64,000 nucleotides of DNA from Chromatiales bacterium. GTDB lineage: Bacteria; Pseudomonadota; Gammaproteobacteria; Steroidobacterales; GCA-2729495. The position numbers and the translations under genes were made by a program. Each line of letters starts with the position of its first letter. The first letter of the stretch is position 1. The stretch spans positions 982,003 through 1,046,002 of the forward strand of contig CP070671.1 in the NCBI GenBank assembly GCA_020351875.1, in the 5' to 3' direction. The notes below the pieces were generated by a model. The model saw nothing but the letters and a program-made list of their open reading frames with translations, was not told where the DNA came from and made no database searches. Shown in pieces: positions 17,011 through 26,226 of the stretch.

Positions 17011-18912
17011 CTAGTGGTCCGTGTCGACAGTCAGAACGACGACACAATCCTCCGGGTTATGTTCCCAGCTGAGATCGTCGCCTGGGTTCAGGATGACGCG
17101 ACCTTCGTTGATGTTCGGGGATAACAAACCAATCGCGAGTTCGCCCTGCAGGTTCGCGGTCGCCGACACCTCGCCAAAAAGCACGTGAGCGCCCTCAGCC
17201 TGCGACTTCAGCTTGCGCAACGCGATATGGGCGCCCGAAGGATGCACCAGCGCGCGATAGACACGGCGCAGGGACGGCGCCAACGCCACCTGCGATAACA
17301 CGTAACTGACTGCCATCGGACTCAGCATGACGTCGGTGGCCCTTTTGCCAAAGAGGGGAAGGTTTTCCTCCTCCAGGATCTCGACCGTCACGTGAGGCCC
17401 GCCCTTCATTGACGGCATCATGCCGAGGGTGACACACGCAGACAGGGTGGCTGCGTCGGCGACCGCCTCGTCACCGAGTCGTTCGCGGGCAACAAGAATA
17501 ATGTTGTCGTACGTCTCAGGAGCGAGCGATTCCAGCTCATCTGGATCCAGGAAGTTGGCCGTCCGGTAACGAACCGCCTCGTAATCCATGGCGGCCAGCG
17601 CGTCTTCCCGTTGAGCCCCCGGGGCAATGCTGACGATATCGATTTCGCGAACGGCGTCCGGATAGTAGAGCAACTCCTGTACGAGTAGCGGCACCTTTCG
17701 GCTCCAGCCAAGAATCAGGATTCGACGCGCGACGGTGCCATCGTCGCCAAGCTTAATGGGGGTCGATGTCAGATCCTGCGGTGTAGCGCCCGCCTCGATC
17801 TGACAATCCTCGTAGCGCTGGGCAATGAAAATAAGCTGATCGCCCTGACTCACAACCGTGTCTGGGGGCGGATTCAGGCGAACGGTTTGTGTCGACCCAC
17901 GAAACAATCCAATCAGCGTCGAATCGCCTGCACCAGCCCGCAGCTCGGTGAACGATGCCTCGAGGCCATCCCGCATCGCGTGTACAAACAGCGAATTACC
18001 CTCGTTGATCGATAGCAGCTCGGCATAGACACCCCAAAGCCCCGGTTCCAGCGCGGATTGCGCCAGTATCCGTGCCACACTCTGGTCCGCATCTACGGCT
18101 TCCAGCGGGCCCGCGTAGGCGGCCTTGGCGACTTGCCTGCGGTTAGCGTTATAGAATGCTGCGACGGCCTGCGGGCACCTGTCGTTGTCTCCCGCGTGAT
18201 GTGAAATAGAGGCTAACGCCTTGACCGCTTCTGCGTCACTGACGCCGGGACGAGCGATCGCAAAATCGGCACCAGGCAGGATAATCGCTGCCGCGGTACG
18301 AAATGATGCGCGTTCGAGGCCATCGAGATGCAGCGGACTCCCGTTGCGCAATATGACACGGCGATCGTCCCAATAAGCTCCCAATGCCGAGCGCAGCGTG
18401 TCGCGAAGGCTGACGTCGACTGCCTCGGCCAGGATCACGATTCGCAGGGTGGCAGCGTCGTGCTTCTTCAGAAAGCGTGATACCCGACCTTTCGTCCTGA
18501 GCAACTCGAGCACGATGTAAGGCGTCCGATGATTCCAGCCCAATATGAGTATGTGATCACTAATGCGGAGTTCAGACAGTCCTGCCTCTACTCGTTCAAT
18601 CCAGGCGTTCATCCACTGCGTCATGATTGCAATCAGCAATCCGAGAAACAGCACGTAACCCAAAACTGTCACGGCCGTTGAGACGGAGCGACTCACCACG
18701 CCCTCGTCATCGCCCAGGTAGCCGGGATCGCTGAGCCGCAAGAACGCCCACCAGACGGCGCCACTCAATTCTTCAAACTGCGGATCGAGTAACCGGACCA
18801 CCACACCGGCGATCACCGCCACCGATAAGACGATCAGGACAGCAGCCAACAGTCGATAATGAACACCCCGTAACAACAGGCGTTCGAGGGTAAATTGCAG
18901 CCGCTTCATCAT
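17011..18912 (-). CDS. CASTOR/POLLUX-like ion channel with two RCK-type domains
   Basis: About 633 residues from ATG 18912. A helix at about residues 18-42 and another near TVLGYVLFLGLLIAIMTQW flank a pore-loop-like segment (GAVWWAFLRLSDPGYLGDDE). Two Rossmann-like regulatory domains follow, each opening with a matching strand: HILILGWNHRTPYIVLEL (about residue 122) and RILILGWSRKVPLLVQEL (about residue 400). This tandem arrangement is typical of bacterial homologues of the plant CASTOR/POLLUX channels (PF06241 type). Potassium or calcium conduction gated by a cytosolic ligand is inferred from the family. It lies upstream of the MscS pair on the same strand, with about 210 bp between. Confidence 0.8.
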   Translation of the reverse strand: MMKRLQFTLERLLLRGVHYRLLAAVLIVLSVAVIAGVVVRLLDPQFEELSGAVWWAFLRLSDPGYLGDDEGVVSRSVSTAVTVLGYVLFLGLLIAIMTQWMNAWIERVEAGLSELRISDHILILGWNHRTPYIVLELLRTKGRVSRFLKKHDAATLRIVILAEAVDVSLRDTLRSALGAYWDDRRVILRNGSPLHLDGLERASFRTAAAIILPGADFAIARPGVSDAEAVKALASISHHAGDNDRCPQAVAAFYNANRRQVAKAAYAGPLEAVDADQSVARILAQSALEPGLWGVYAELLSINEGNSLFVHAMRDGLEASFTELRAGAGDSTLIGLFRGSTQTVRLNPPPDTVVSQGDQLIFIAQRYEDCQIEAGATPQDLTSTPIKLGDDGTVARRILILGWSRKVPLLVQELLYYPDAVREIDIVSIAPGAQREDALAAMDYEAVRYRTANFLDPDELESLAPETYDNIILVARERLGDEAVADAATLSACVTLGMMPSMKGGPHVTVEILEEENLPLFGKRATDVMLSPMAVSYVLSQVALAPSLRRVYRALVHPSGAHIALRKLKSQAEGAHVLFGEVSATANLQGELAIGLLSPNINEGRVILNPGDDLSWEHNPEDCVVVLTVDTDH

Positions 18913-19077
18913 GGAACCCACGCACCCAGGCCCTGTCTGCAGGCATTATAGAGACCATTCGGTTGGCCATAGCCACGATAAGGCGCAACGGTCGCACGAT
19001 CGGTGCCAGACAACGTAGAATGTCGCTGAACGACGACGCGCCGGGGTGGCAGCGCGAAATCTACGGGGAGAAAAAGA

Positions 19078-21006
19078 ATGAAATCTGCACTGTGTTGGCC
19101 GGCTCTCGTTCTTGGGCTGTGCTCCTTCAACCTGGCATTGGCGGGTGACCCGATCCCGGCGAAAGAAGGCCTTGTCGATGCCTTCCAGGAACAGAAATAT
19201 TTCTCACCCTACGCGGGGCGCAAATTTCCGGACCGGGTGTACTGGGGCGATACGCACCTGCACACGGAGCTGTCCATGGATGCCGGTGCCTTCGGTGCAC
19301 GGCTAGGCCCGGAAGACGCGTATCGCTTTGCCCGCGGTGAAGAGGTCACGTCTTCCACCGGGCTCAAAGTCCGGCTGTCGCAGCCCCTGGACTTCCTGGT
19401 CGTCGCGGATCATTCCGACAACATGGGCTTCTTTCCGGAACTCCTGGCCGGCAATCCGCAATTCCTCGCCGACCCGACCGGACGACGCTGGTACGACCTG
19501 ATTCAGAAAGGCGGCCAGGATGCGGTACAGGTCGCCATCGACGTCATCGTCGCGTTCTCCCAGGGCAGCTTCCCACCGGCGCTCGCGTCGTTGCCCGGCA
19601 CGCCAGCCTACCGGGCCGCGTGGGAAGTGATGATCGACGCGGCGGAAAAATACAACGACCCGGGCAACTTCACCGCGTTCATCGGCTACGAGTGGACGTC
19701 GAACACCGGGGGCAACAACCTGCACCGGGTGGTGATCTATCGCGACGGCGCGAACAAGGCCAGCATGATGGAGCCATACACCACGCTGAAGCCACTGGGC
19801 AGCGACAATCCGCGCGACCTGTGGAACTGGCTGCAGACCTACGAGGACAAGACGGGTGGCCAGATCATGGCCATTGCCCACAACGGCAACCTGAGCAACG
19901 GCATCATGTTCCCGCTGCGCGATTCCTTCACGAACAAACGCCTGGACCGCGCCTATGCCGAGACGCGCAGCCGCTGGGAGCCCTTGTACGAGGTCACGCA
20001 GATCAAGGGTGACGGCGAAACGCACCCGCTGCTGTCGCCGGAGGATGAGTTCGCCGACTACGAGACCTGGGACCAGGGCAACCTGGACCTGAGCGTGCCC
20101 AAGGAAGACGACATGCTGCAGTTCGAATACGCGCGTTCCGCATTGCAGATCGGCCTGCAGCTCGAAGAGGAACTCGGCGTAAATCCCTACCAGTTCGGCA
20201 TGATCGGCGCCACCGACAGCCACACCGGCCTGGCCACGGCGGAAGAAGAGAATTTCTTCGGCAAGCATTCCGGCACGGAGCCGAGCCCGGAACGCTACAA
20301 GCACCCGATGGGCGAAACCCCGAACGGTCGCTACGAGAGCTGGGACATGGTCGCGTCGGGGCTCGCGGCGGTTTGGGCCCGGGAAAACACCCGCGAGGCG
20401 ATCTTCGACGCGATGATGCGCAAGGAGACCTACGCGACCACCGGGCCGCGCATGCTGGTGCGGTTCTTCGGCGGCTGGGACTTCACTGAAGCAGACACCC
20501 AGAGCCGCCTGCCAGCGAACGCCGGCTACAGCCGCGGCGTGCCGATGGGCGCCACGCTGCCGCCTGGCGAGAACGGCAAAGCGCCGAGCTTCCTGGTGGC
20601 GGCGCTGAAAGACCCGATTTCCGGCAACCTCGACCGGATCCAGATCGTGAAGGGCTGGATCGACAGCAATGGCAACCAGCAGGAAAAAGTGCACGACGTG
20701 GCATGGGCGGGTGACCGCATTATTGGCGTGGACGGCAAACTCCGGCCCGTGGGCAACACGGTGGACGTTGCCACAGCCACGTGGACCAACACGATCGGCG
20801 CACCGGAACTGATCGGGGTGTGGACCGACCCGGACTTCGACCCGGCAGAACCGGCCGTCTACTACGCGCGGGTCCTGGAGATCCCGACGCCGCGCTGGAC
20901 TGCTTACGAGGCGGCTCGCTTCGGTATCACGCTGCCGGCCGACGTGCCGATGACGACGCAGGAACGCGCCTACACGTCACCGATCTGGTACAAGCCGGAG
21001 AAGTAA
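19078..21006 (+). CDS. Secreted DUF3604 (PHP-like) protein
   Basis: The 642-residue protein has a good ribosome site (GGGGAG) before ATG 19078 and a signal peptide ending LALAGD. It contains the metal-binding hallmark WGDTHLHTELSMDAGAFG (H60, H62), VVADHSDNMG near residue 112, and later GYEWTS, AHNGNLSNGIMFP and GATDSHTGL blocks. These match DUF3604, a family related to PHP metal-dependent phosphoesterases. Localisation in the periplasm is predicted. The substrate is unknown. It stands alone on the plus strand, facing the methyltransferase-like gene with an 11-bp gap and no obvious terminator. Confidence 0.85.
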   Translation: MKSALCWPALVLGLCSFNLALAGDPIPAKEGLVDAFQEQKYFSPYAGRKFPDRVYWGDTHLHTELSMDAGAFGARLGPEDAYRFARGEEVTSSTGLKVRLSQPLDFLVVADHSDNMGFFPELLAGNPQFLADPTGRRWYDLIQKGGQDAVQVAIDVIVAFSQGSFPPALASLPGTPAYRAAWEVMIDAAEKYNDPGNFTAFIGYEWTSNTGGNNLHRVVIYRDGANKASMMEPYTTLKPLGSDNPRDLWNWLQTYEDKTGGQIMAIAHNGNLSNGIMFPLRDSFTNKRLDRAYAETRSRWEPLYEVTQIKGDGETHPLLSPEDEFADYETWDQGNLDLSVPKEDDMLQFEYARSALQIGLQLEEELGVNPYQFGMIGATDSHTGLATAEEENFFGKHSGTEPSPERYKHPMGETPNGRYESWDMVASGLAAVWARENTREAIFDAMMRKETYATTGPRMLVRFFGGWDFTEADTQSRLPANAGYSRGVPMGATLPPGENGKAPSFLVAALKDPISGNLDRIQIVKGWIDSNGNQQEKVHDVAWAGDRIIGVDGKLRPVGNTVDVATATWTNTIGAPELIGVWTDPDFDPAEPAVYYARVLEIPTPRWTAYEAARFGITLPADVPMTTQERAYTSPIWYKPEK

Positions 21007-21017
21007 GCACTGTGCGG

Positions 21018-21632
21018 CTACAGCCGGAACAGGAACTCCTGCATGCCATTGCCCAGCAACATCGCGCGCTCGATGGTGTAGGCCGGCAGGCACAGCCGCA
21101 GGTCTTCCGGCGTGTAGCGCGGGGCGGGGCGCAATTCCGTGCACGCCGCGACGTTCACCAGGCTGCCGTCCGCGTCAGGCACGTAGTGTCCGGGTTCCAC
21201 GGGCATCTGGGGTTCGGCATAGTAGATCAGCGCGTGCGCGAGCGTGCCAGGGCGCGCGCGCTCGGCCACCTGCGCCATCAGCATGCGCAACGCCTCACGG
21301 TTCAGGTAATTCGGCGTATCCCAGCAAAGCACCAGGTCGACCGGCTCCGACAGCAGGGCGGGTAAAGCACCCTCCGCCACGTGCTGGAGCGCTTCGCGGT
21401 CGAGATCGCGATTCAGGAGTTCCAACTCCTGGGCGACTTCGGCAATTTCCACGCGACACCGGTGGCCACCGAACAGGGTGATGACCTGCGGGCACACCTT
21501 GCCCAGGTCCAGCACGACGCAGCGCTCGTCCTCCGGCACGCCTTCGATCAGCGTGCGGAACAGCGGTGCGTTAAACGGCGCGGGGCCCGCAAGCTCCGTG
21601 CGTGCAGCCGACCGGGCGAGCGACCCGATCAT
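21018..21632 (-). CDS. Methyltransferase-like protein of unknown function
   Basis: About 204 residues from ATG 21632 (a GTG lies three codons upstream). The centre reads like a Rossmann-fold methyltransferase: CVVLDLGKVCPQVITLF resembles motif I, although the glycine-rich loop is degenerate, and DLVLCWDTPNYLNREALR resembles the motif IV/V region. The missing GxGxG means SAM binding is uncertain. No signal peptide is visible. It lies 43 bp downstream of the bactofilin gene on the same strand, so a shared transcript and a role linked to the cell envelope are possible but unproven. Confidence 0.6.
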   Translation of the reverse strand: MIGSLARSAARTELAGPAPFNAPLFRTLIEGVPEDERCVVLDLGKVCPQVITLFGGHRCRVEIAEVAQELELLNRDLDREALQHVAEGALPALLSEPVDLVLCWDTPNYLNREALRMLMAQVAERARPGTLAHALIYYAEPQMPVEPGHYVPDADGSLVNVAACTELRPAPRYTPEDLRLCLPAYTIERAMLLGNGMQEFLFRL

Positions 21633-21675
21633 GCCGAGCACTCAACGCAGAGACACTGCACTTGCTAATGCCGGT

Positions 21676-22254
21676 TCAGGTTTTTGCGGCTGCGGCTGCT
21701 TCCGCGCTCGCAGGCTTCGCACTCGCGATGGGTGCTGCCTGCGCGGCGCCTTTGCCGTTAGCCGACTTTGGGGTCGTGCGCGGCGCCTGCGTGGCTTCAC
21801 CCAGTGCCGACTTCACGGCCTCCGGATCCATTTCAATGGAACCCTTGAAGCGGGCACCGTCTTCCAGGCTGACGCGGGGCGAAATGATGTTGCCCTGCAC
21901 TTTCGCCGACTTGCGCACACTGATGTGCTCGGCTCCGTACAGGTCACCCTCTACGGTGCCTTCCACCGAGACCGACTTTGCGTACACGTCGGCCTTGATC
22001 TTGCCTTCCTGGCCGATGGTCACGGTATTGTTGTTCAGCCGAATGGTGCCGTTGACCTCGCCCTCGATCCGCAGGTCTTCCTCCCCCTGGAGGTCACCAT
22101 TGATACGAATCGAACGCCCGATGGCGGCGACACCCTGACTCACATTGCTAGACGACATGGCCGGCTCCTTTCTGTCTGTGTTGGCCCAGCTTTCCTGGTG
22201 AACCTGTTCTTCCCTGCCCCCGTCGGGCGACTCTTTCTTGCCACGCTCGAACAT
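21676..22254 (-). CDS. Bactofilin (polymer-forming cytoskeletal protein)
   Basis: The 192-residue protein starts at ATG 22254 behind a strong AGGAGGGG site. Residues about 40-140 form the bactofilin beta-helix core with the expected repeating strands (IRINGDLQGEEDLRIEGEV, then KADVYAKSVSVEG, DLYGAEHISV and KVQGNIISPRVSLEDGARF). Flexible tails flank it, the C-terminal one being Ala/Lys/Pro-rich. Bactofilins self-assemble into filaments without nucleotide and scaffold peptidoglycan enzymes or polar structures. The methyltransferase-like gene follows on the same strand. Confidence 0.92.
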   Translation of the reverse strand: MFERGKKESPDGGREEQVHQESWANTDRKEPAMSSSNVSQGVAAIGRSIRINGDLQGEEDLRIEGEVNGTIRLNNNTVTIGQEGKIKADVYAKSVSVEGTVEGDLYGAEHISVRKSAKVQGNIISPRVSLEDGARFKGSIEMDPEAVKSALGEATQAPRTTPKSANGKGAAQAAPIASAKPASAEAAAAAKT

Positions 22255-22542
22255 GACGCTCCCCTCCTGGTTGTCGATGCGACGTCTTTTTCTTGGCCCC
22301 GCCGGGGCGGTTTCTATCGTCCGCGTTAGGTAGACGGCCAGCCCGTTTTTCTAATGATGTTCGGCCGTTAGGCGACATATTACCAAGAGTTGGCATGAAT
22401 GGGGACCGAGGTCGACGGGGCCCCGCGAGCCTCCCGGGCAGACCCGAAAGCAGTCCCCCGAGCCGCCGTTGAAGCCGGCGGGAGGCATAGTTTGCGGCAC
22501 CGGCACTTGCGATCGGCAGGCCTCCTTGCGTAAGGTGGCGGC

Positions 22543-22929
22543 ATGCCGACCACCCGCCAGCTTGCCGTTTGCTGCATCGCTCTAGCCCTGTTGCTGAGCG
22601 GGCTCCCGGGCCTGACGGCTGCGGCCAGCGATAGCGGGCACGCGGGCCTCACATCCTGTCATGCCGAGGCCGATGCCCCGGCGATGCACGATGACGGCTG
22701 CGCGATGGGCTGCGACAGCAATCCGGTGCCGGAATCCCCCATCCCGGACTGGGCACCTGGCAACCGGCGCAACACGGAAGACGATGAGCAGTCCCCGGCC
22801 TGTCCCGCGCCGGCCTTCGGCACGCCGTTGGCCGCCCAACCGGTTGCCAGTATTGCCATCGGGCCGCGCGCGCCCCCTCGGCTTGCCACGGCCACGCCCG
22901 TGGCCCGTCACGACATCCTGCGCGATTAA
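22543..22929 (+). CDS. Small secreted Cys/His/Met-containing protein upstream of copA
   Basis: A 128-residue product with a signal peptide (LAVCCIALALLLSGLPGLTAAAS). The mature part has a short segment dense in potential copper ligands (residues about 38-60: CHAEADAPAMHDDGCAMGC), then a Pro/Ala-rich tail. It lies 85 bp upstream of copA on the same strand. Small proteins of this kind, CopL-like in character, often precede copper operons. A role in copper sensing or binding is inferred from position and composition only. A short CCTT-GCGT-AAGG inverted repeat overlaps its ribosome site. Confidence 0.6.
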   Translation: MPTTRQLAVCCIALALLLSGLPGLTAAASDSGHAGLTSCHAEADAPAMHDDGCAMGCDSNPVPESPIPDWAPGNRRNTEDDEQSPACPAPAFGTPLAAQPVASIAIGPRAPPRLATATPVARHDILRD

Positions 22930-23014
22930 CCTGCCGTCCCCCTGACCGGCCCCTGCCGGTTCGCCCCGGACGCGAGGATGCGTCCGGTCTTTCGTGACGA
23001 CAGGACTGTTAACC

Positions 23015-24721
23015 ATGATGTCCCGACGCAGACTGCTGCAGGCCGCCCCCGGCGCGGGCGCGCTGCTTTCGACACAGGCGTTGCTGCCCGCATGGGCATT
23101 GACCGGTGATGCGGGCGCACCTCGCCGCGAGTTTGATCTGGCCATTCGCCGCCAGGCAGTGAACATCGACGGGCAACCGGCGCGCATTGTCAGCGTAAAC
23201 GGCACGCTGCCGGGCCCGCTGCTGCGCATGCGTGAAGGCGACGATGTCGTGCTTCGCGTGCGCAACGAACTGGACGAAGACAGCTCGCTGCACTGGCACG
23301 GCATCCTGCTGCCGCCGGAAATGGACGGCGTGCCGGGTATCAGCTTTCCGGGGATAAAACCCGGCACCACCTTCGAGTACCGCTTCCGCGCGCAGCAAAA
23401 CGGCACGTACTGGTATCACAGCCACTCCGGGTTCCAGGAGCAGCTCGGTGTCTACGCGCCGCTGATTGTCGACCCGGCCGGTGAAGAACCGGTGCCGACC
23501 GACCGTGAACTGGTGCTCGTGCTGTCGGACTGGAGCTTCGAAGATCCGGCACGCGTGTACGCGAAACTGAAAAAGCACGGCGAGTACTACAACCGCCGGC
23601 AACCGACACTGGCGGACCTGCGCAACCGCCCGGATCAGCGCGACTGGGAACGCATGCGCATGGCGCGCAGCGACATTGCCGATATCACCGGGGTCACTTA
23701 CACCTACCTGTTGAACGGCCACGGGCCCACCGACGGCTGGACCGGCCTGTTCCAGCCGGGTGAACGCGTGCGGCTGCGCGTGATCAACGCATCGGCCATG
23801 ACCTATTTCAACCTCCGCATCCCCGGCCTGCCGATGACGGTGATCCAGGCCGACGGCCAGCACGTCGCGCCGGTGACTGTGGACGAAGTGCAGATCGCGG
23901 TGGCGGAAACCCTCGATGTGGTCGTGGAGCCTCGCGCCGATCGCGCCTACGCGGTGGTGGCCGAGTCCATGGATCGCTCCGGCATGGCGGTGGGACAACT
24001 CACGCCGTCGCCGGAGTTGCGCGCCGACGTGCCGCCGCTGCGCCCGCCACCGGAACGCACGATGGTGGACATGGGTCACGGCGACATGGACCACTCGGCG
24101 CACGCCGGCATGGACCATGCCGCGATGGGACACATGTCCGCGACCGATGGCGAGTCGAAAACACCTGTCAGTCCGCCGTCGTGGCAACCCAGACGCAGCC
24201 CGGGCGTGGCCAATGTGGTGACCTCACCGGTCAAGCGCATCGGCGAACCCGGCACCGGGCTGGCCGGAATCGATCACCGCGTGCTGACCTACGCCGACCT
24301 GCGCGCGCGCGAGGCCTTTTACGACCAGCGTGAAGCAACGCGGGAGATCTGGCTGCACCTGACCGGCAACATGGATCGTTACATGTGGTCTTTCGACGGT
24401 CAGAATCTCTCCGACCGCGTGGAACCGGTGCGCATGGCGCACGGCGAACGCGTGCGGCTGGTGCTTATCAATCACACGATGATGGAACACCCGATCCACC
24501 TGCACGGCATGTGGATGGAACTGGAGAACGGCCAGCTGCCGCGGCCGCGCAAGCACACGGTGAGCGTGAAGCCGGCGGAGCGCCTGTCGGTGCTGGTAAC
24601 GGCCGATGCGCCGGGCAGCTGGGCCTTTCACTGCCACCTGCTCTTGCATATGAAAGCCGGGATGATGCGCACGGTCGTCGTCAGCGAGCCCTCGGCGGAG
24701 GTGAACGATGACCTCGCGTAG
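23015..24721 (+). CDS. copA: Copper resistance multicopper oxidase CopA
   Basis: About 568 residues from ATG 23015. It has a Tat signal (MMSRRRLLQAAPGAGALL) suited to export of a folded, metal-loaded enzyme. The cupredoxin copper motifs are present: HWHGILLP and WYHSHSGFQEQ near the N-terminus, HPIHLHGMW and HCHLLLHMKAGM near the C-terminus. Between them is a Met/His-rich stretch (about residues 350-375, MGHGDMDH, MDHAAMGHM) typical of CopA/PcoA copper-binding loops. It oxidises Cu(I) and protects the periplasm. It overlaps copB by 14 bases, so the two are co-translated. Confidence 0.95.
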   Translation: MMSRRRLLQAAPGAGALLSTQALLPAWALTGDAGAPRREFDLAIRRQAVNIDGQPARIVSVNGTLPGPLLRMREGDDVVLRVRNELDEDSSLHWHGILLPPEMDGVPGISFPGIKPGTTFEYRFRAQQNGTYWYHSHSGFQEQLGVYAPLIVDPAGEEPVPTDRELVLVLSDWSFEDPARVYAKLKKHGEYYNRRQPTLADLRNRPDQRDWERMRMARSDIADITGVTYTYLLNGHGPTDGWTGLFQPGERVRLRVINASAMTYFNLRIPGLPMTVIQADGQHVAPVTVDEVQIAVAETLDVVVEPRADRAYAVVAESMDRSGMAVGQLTPSPELRADVPPLRPPPERTMVDMGHGDMDHSAHAGMDHAAMGHMSATDGESKTPVSPPSWQPRRSPGVANVVTSPVKRIGEPGTGLAGIDHRVLTYADLRAREAFYDQREATREIWLHLTGNMDRYMWSFDGQNLSDRVEPVRMAHGERVRLVLINHTMMEHPIHLHGMWMELENGQLPRPRKHTVSVKPAERLSVLVTADAPGSWAFHCHLLLHMKAGMMRTVVVSEPSAEVNDDLA

Positions 24722-25436
24722 TTGGCCACCTTGTTACCTGGTCAGTGTCCTGGTGGCGCTGGTCGGGGTTGACGCAACCGCAACCGACATGGGCATGGGC
24801 GCGCCACCCGTGATCACCTACTTTTCGGTCGATCGCCTGGAAGGCCAGCTGCGTGACGGTAACGATGCGCTGGTCTGGGAGGCCGAAGGGTGGGTGGGCC
24901 GTGACCTGAACAAGCTCTGGTTCAAGACCAAGGGTGAAGACGTGGAAGACGAAGGCCTGGAGCAGGCCGAACTGCAGCTGCTCTTCAGCCGCGCAGTGTT
25001 GCCCTTCTGGGACCTGCAGCTGGGCCTGCGCCACGACCTCCGGCCGAATCCGTCGAAGAGCTACGGGGTAGTCGCCATGGAGGGCATGGCGCCCTATCGA
25101 ATCGACGTGGAGGCCGCCGCGTTCATCAGCGAAGACGGTGACGCGTCAGCCCGACTCGAACTGGAGTACGACCTGCGCCTCACGCAACGCTGGATCCTGC
25201 AGCCGCGCGCCGAACTGGACTTCGCATTCTCCCAGGTCTCCGAGCTCGATATCGGTCGCGGCCCTACCAAGCTGGAAACCGGCCTGCGACTGCGCTACCA
25301 GGTACTGCCGGAGTTTGCCCCGTACCTGGGCCTGAACTACGAAACCGCCCTGGGCGACACGCGAGGCCTGCTCAGCGATGCCGGCGAAAGCCGCAGCGAC
25401 TGGGGACTGGTGGTTGGTGTGACGGCCTGGTTCTGA
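24708..25436 (+). CDS. copB: Copper resistance outer-membrane protein CopB
   Basis: The 242-residue protein begins with a signal peptide and then runs as alternating amphipathic strands ending in VGVTAWF, with a terminal Phe as in outer-membrane barrels. The CopB signature is clear: WEAEGWVGRDLNKLW, then LFSRAVLPFWDLQLGLRHD, and GLNYETALGDTRGL near the end. The Met/His-rich N-terminal region seen in many CopB proteins is reduced here to MGMGAPP. CopB acts with CopA in periplasmic copper tolerance. It is the last gene of the copper cluster; no CopC, CopD or regulator is present nearby. Confidence 0.92.
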   Translation: MTSRSWPPCYLVSVLVALVGVDATATDMGMGAPPVITYFSVDRLEGQLRDGNDALVWEAEGWVGRDLNKLWFKTKGEDVEDEGLEQAELQLLFSRAVLPFWDLQLGLRHDLRPNPSKSYGVVAMEGMAPYRIDVEAAAFISEDGDASARLELEYDLRLTQRWILQPRAELDFAFSQVSELDIGRGPTKLETGLRLRYQVLPEFAPYLGLNYETALGDTRGLLSDAGESRSDWGLVVGVTAWF

Positions 25437-25463
25437 GGCCGTTTTTGCCGCAACTGCGTCTCG

Positions 25464-25733
25464 CTACGTGCGTACCGTTTTTTGTTCGATGGCCACACTA
25501 ATGATCCGACCGCCCAGACTGCTCCCATCCAGCGCATCGAGGGCCGCACCGGTCTGCAGCTCGTCCAGGCTCACAAAGCCGAAGCCCCTGCAACACCCGG
25601 TCATGATGTCAGTCGCCAGGCTGACGGACCGCACAGCACCATGTTCTGAAAACAATCGACTCAAATGCTCCGCAGTCATGTGGGGCGAAAGATTCCGCAC
25701 CACCATCTTCGTCGTGCAATGGGGTTTATTCAT
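25464..25733 (-). CDS. RNA recognition motif (RRM) protein
   Basis: The 89-residue protein is a single RRM domain. RNP2 is MVVRNLS (about residues 10-16) and RNP1 is RGFGFVSL (49-56), with aromatic residues in RNP1 able to stack on RNA bases. It resembles the small bacterial RRM proteins linked to RNA chaperoning and cold adaptation. An 18-bp gap separates it from the upstream basic protein gene on the same strand. No clear terminator follows in the 27 bp before copB. Confidence 0.9.
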   Translation of the reverse strand: MNKPHCTTKMVVRNLSPHMTAEHLSRLFSEHGAVRSVSLATDIMTGCCRGFGFVSLDELQTGAALDALDGSSLGGRIISVAIEQKTVRT

Positions 25734-25751
25734 CGACTGCGCTGATTGACG

Positions 25752-25955
25752 TCAGACATCCTGGTCCGGTGATGGCCGCGACTCGGGCCCGTCGGTCGCG
25801 GCAACCTCAGGGTCCGCATCTTCGACGGCGTCGCCAGGCCCCTTGGCCTTCAAGGACTTCCTGAGCGCCCGCTTCTCGGCCTTTTCCCGGCGCTTTTCTG
25901 CCTTGGCGACCTCACGTTGTCGCTTCGCATGGGTCTGGGGACTTCGTCTGGCCAT
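25752..25955 (-). CDS. Small basic Lys/Arg-rich protein paired with the RRM gene
   Basis: A 67-residue product whose first 40 residues are strongly basic and helical (repeated KRxxExxKAEKR pattern) and whose tail is acidic and Pro/Asp-rich. The two halves have opposite charge. It lies directly upstream of the RRM gene on the same strand and is probably co-transcribed. Nucleic-acid binding by the basic half is inferred from composition. I recognise no named domain. Confidence 0.65.
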   Translation of the reverse strand: MARRSPQTHAKRQREVAKAEKRREKAEKRALRKSLKAKGPGDAVEDADPEVAATDGPESRPSPDQDV

Positions 25956-26226
25956 ATGTGATTCCAGCTATTTGCTCTGTGATGCGCACGCTAACACGGC
26001 AGCGTGCAAAAGGGTCGGACCAGGACAACCGGCTGAGAACGCTCGATTTTGTTGCCAGAAAACGGGCTGGCTCGAGCTTAAATGCCGCTTTTCGGGCCCG
26101 AAAACACCCCGCTAAGGGCGAATCGTATCCACCCGTCCTGACGGGGCTGCTGAACCACCCGATATTGGATTGCCGATATACTCGCGCGGCAGGCCAGGGC
26201 ACAACTGGCCAACAGGGGAAACAGCC

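Noticed and set aside
22523..22535. CCTT-GCGT-AAGG upstream of the copper genes as a CueR/MerR operator
   Set aside because: Too short and overlaps the ribosome site; no paired -35/-10 with 19-bp spacing.
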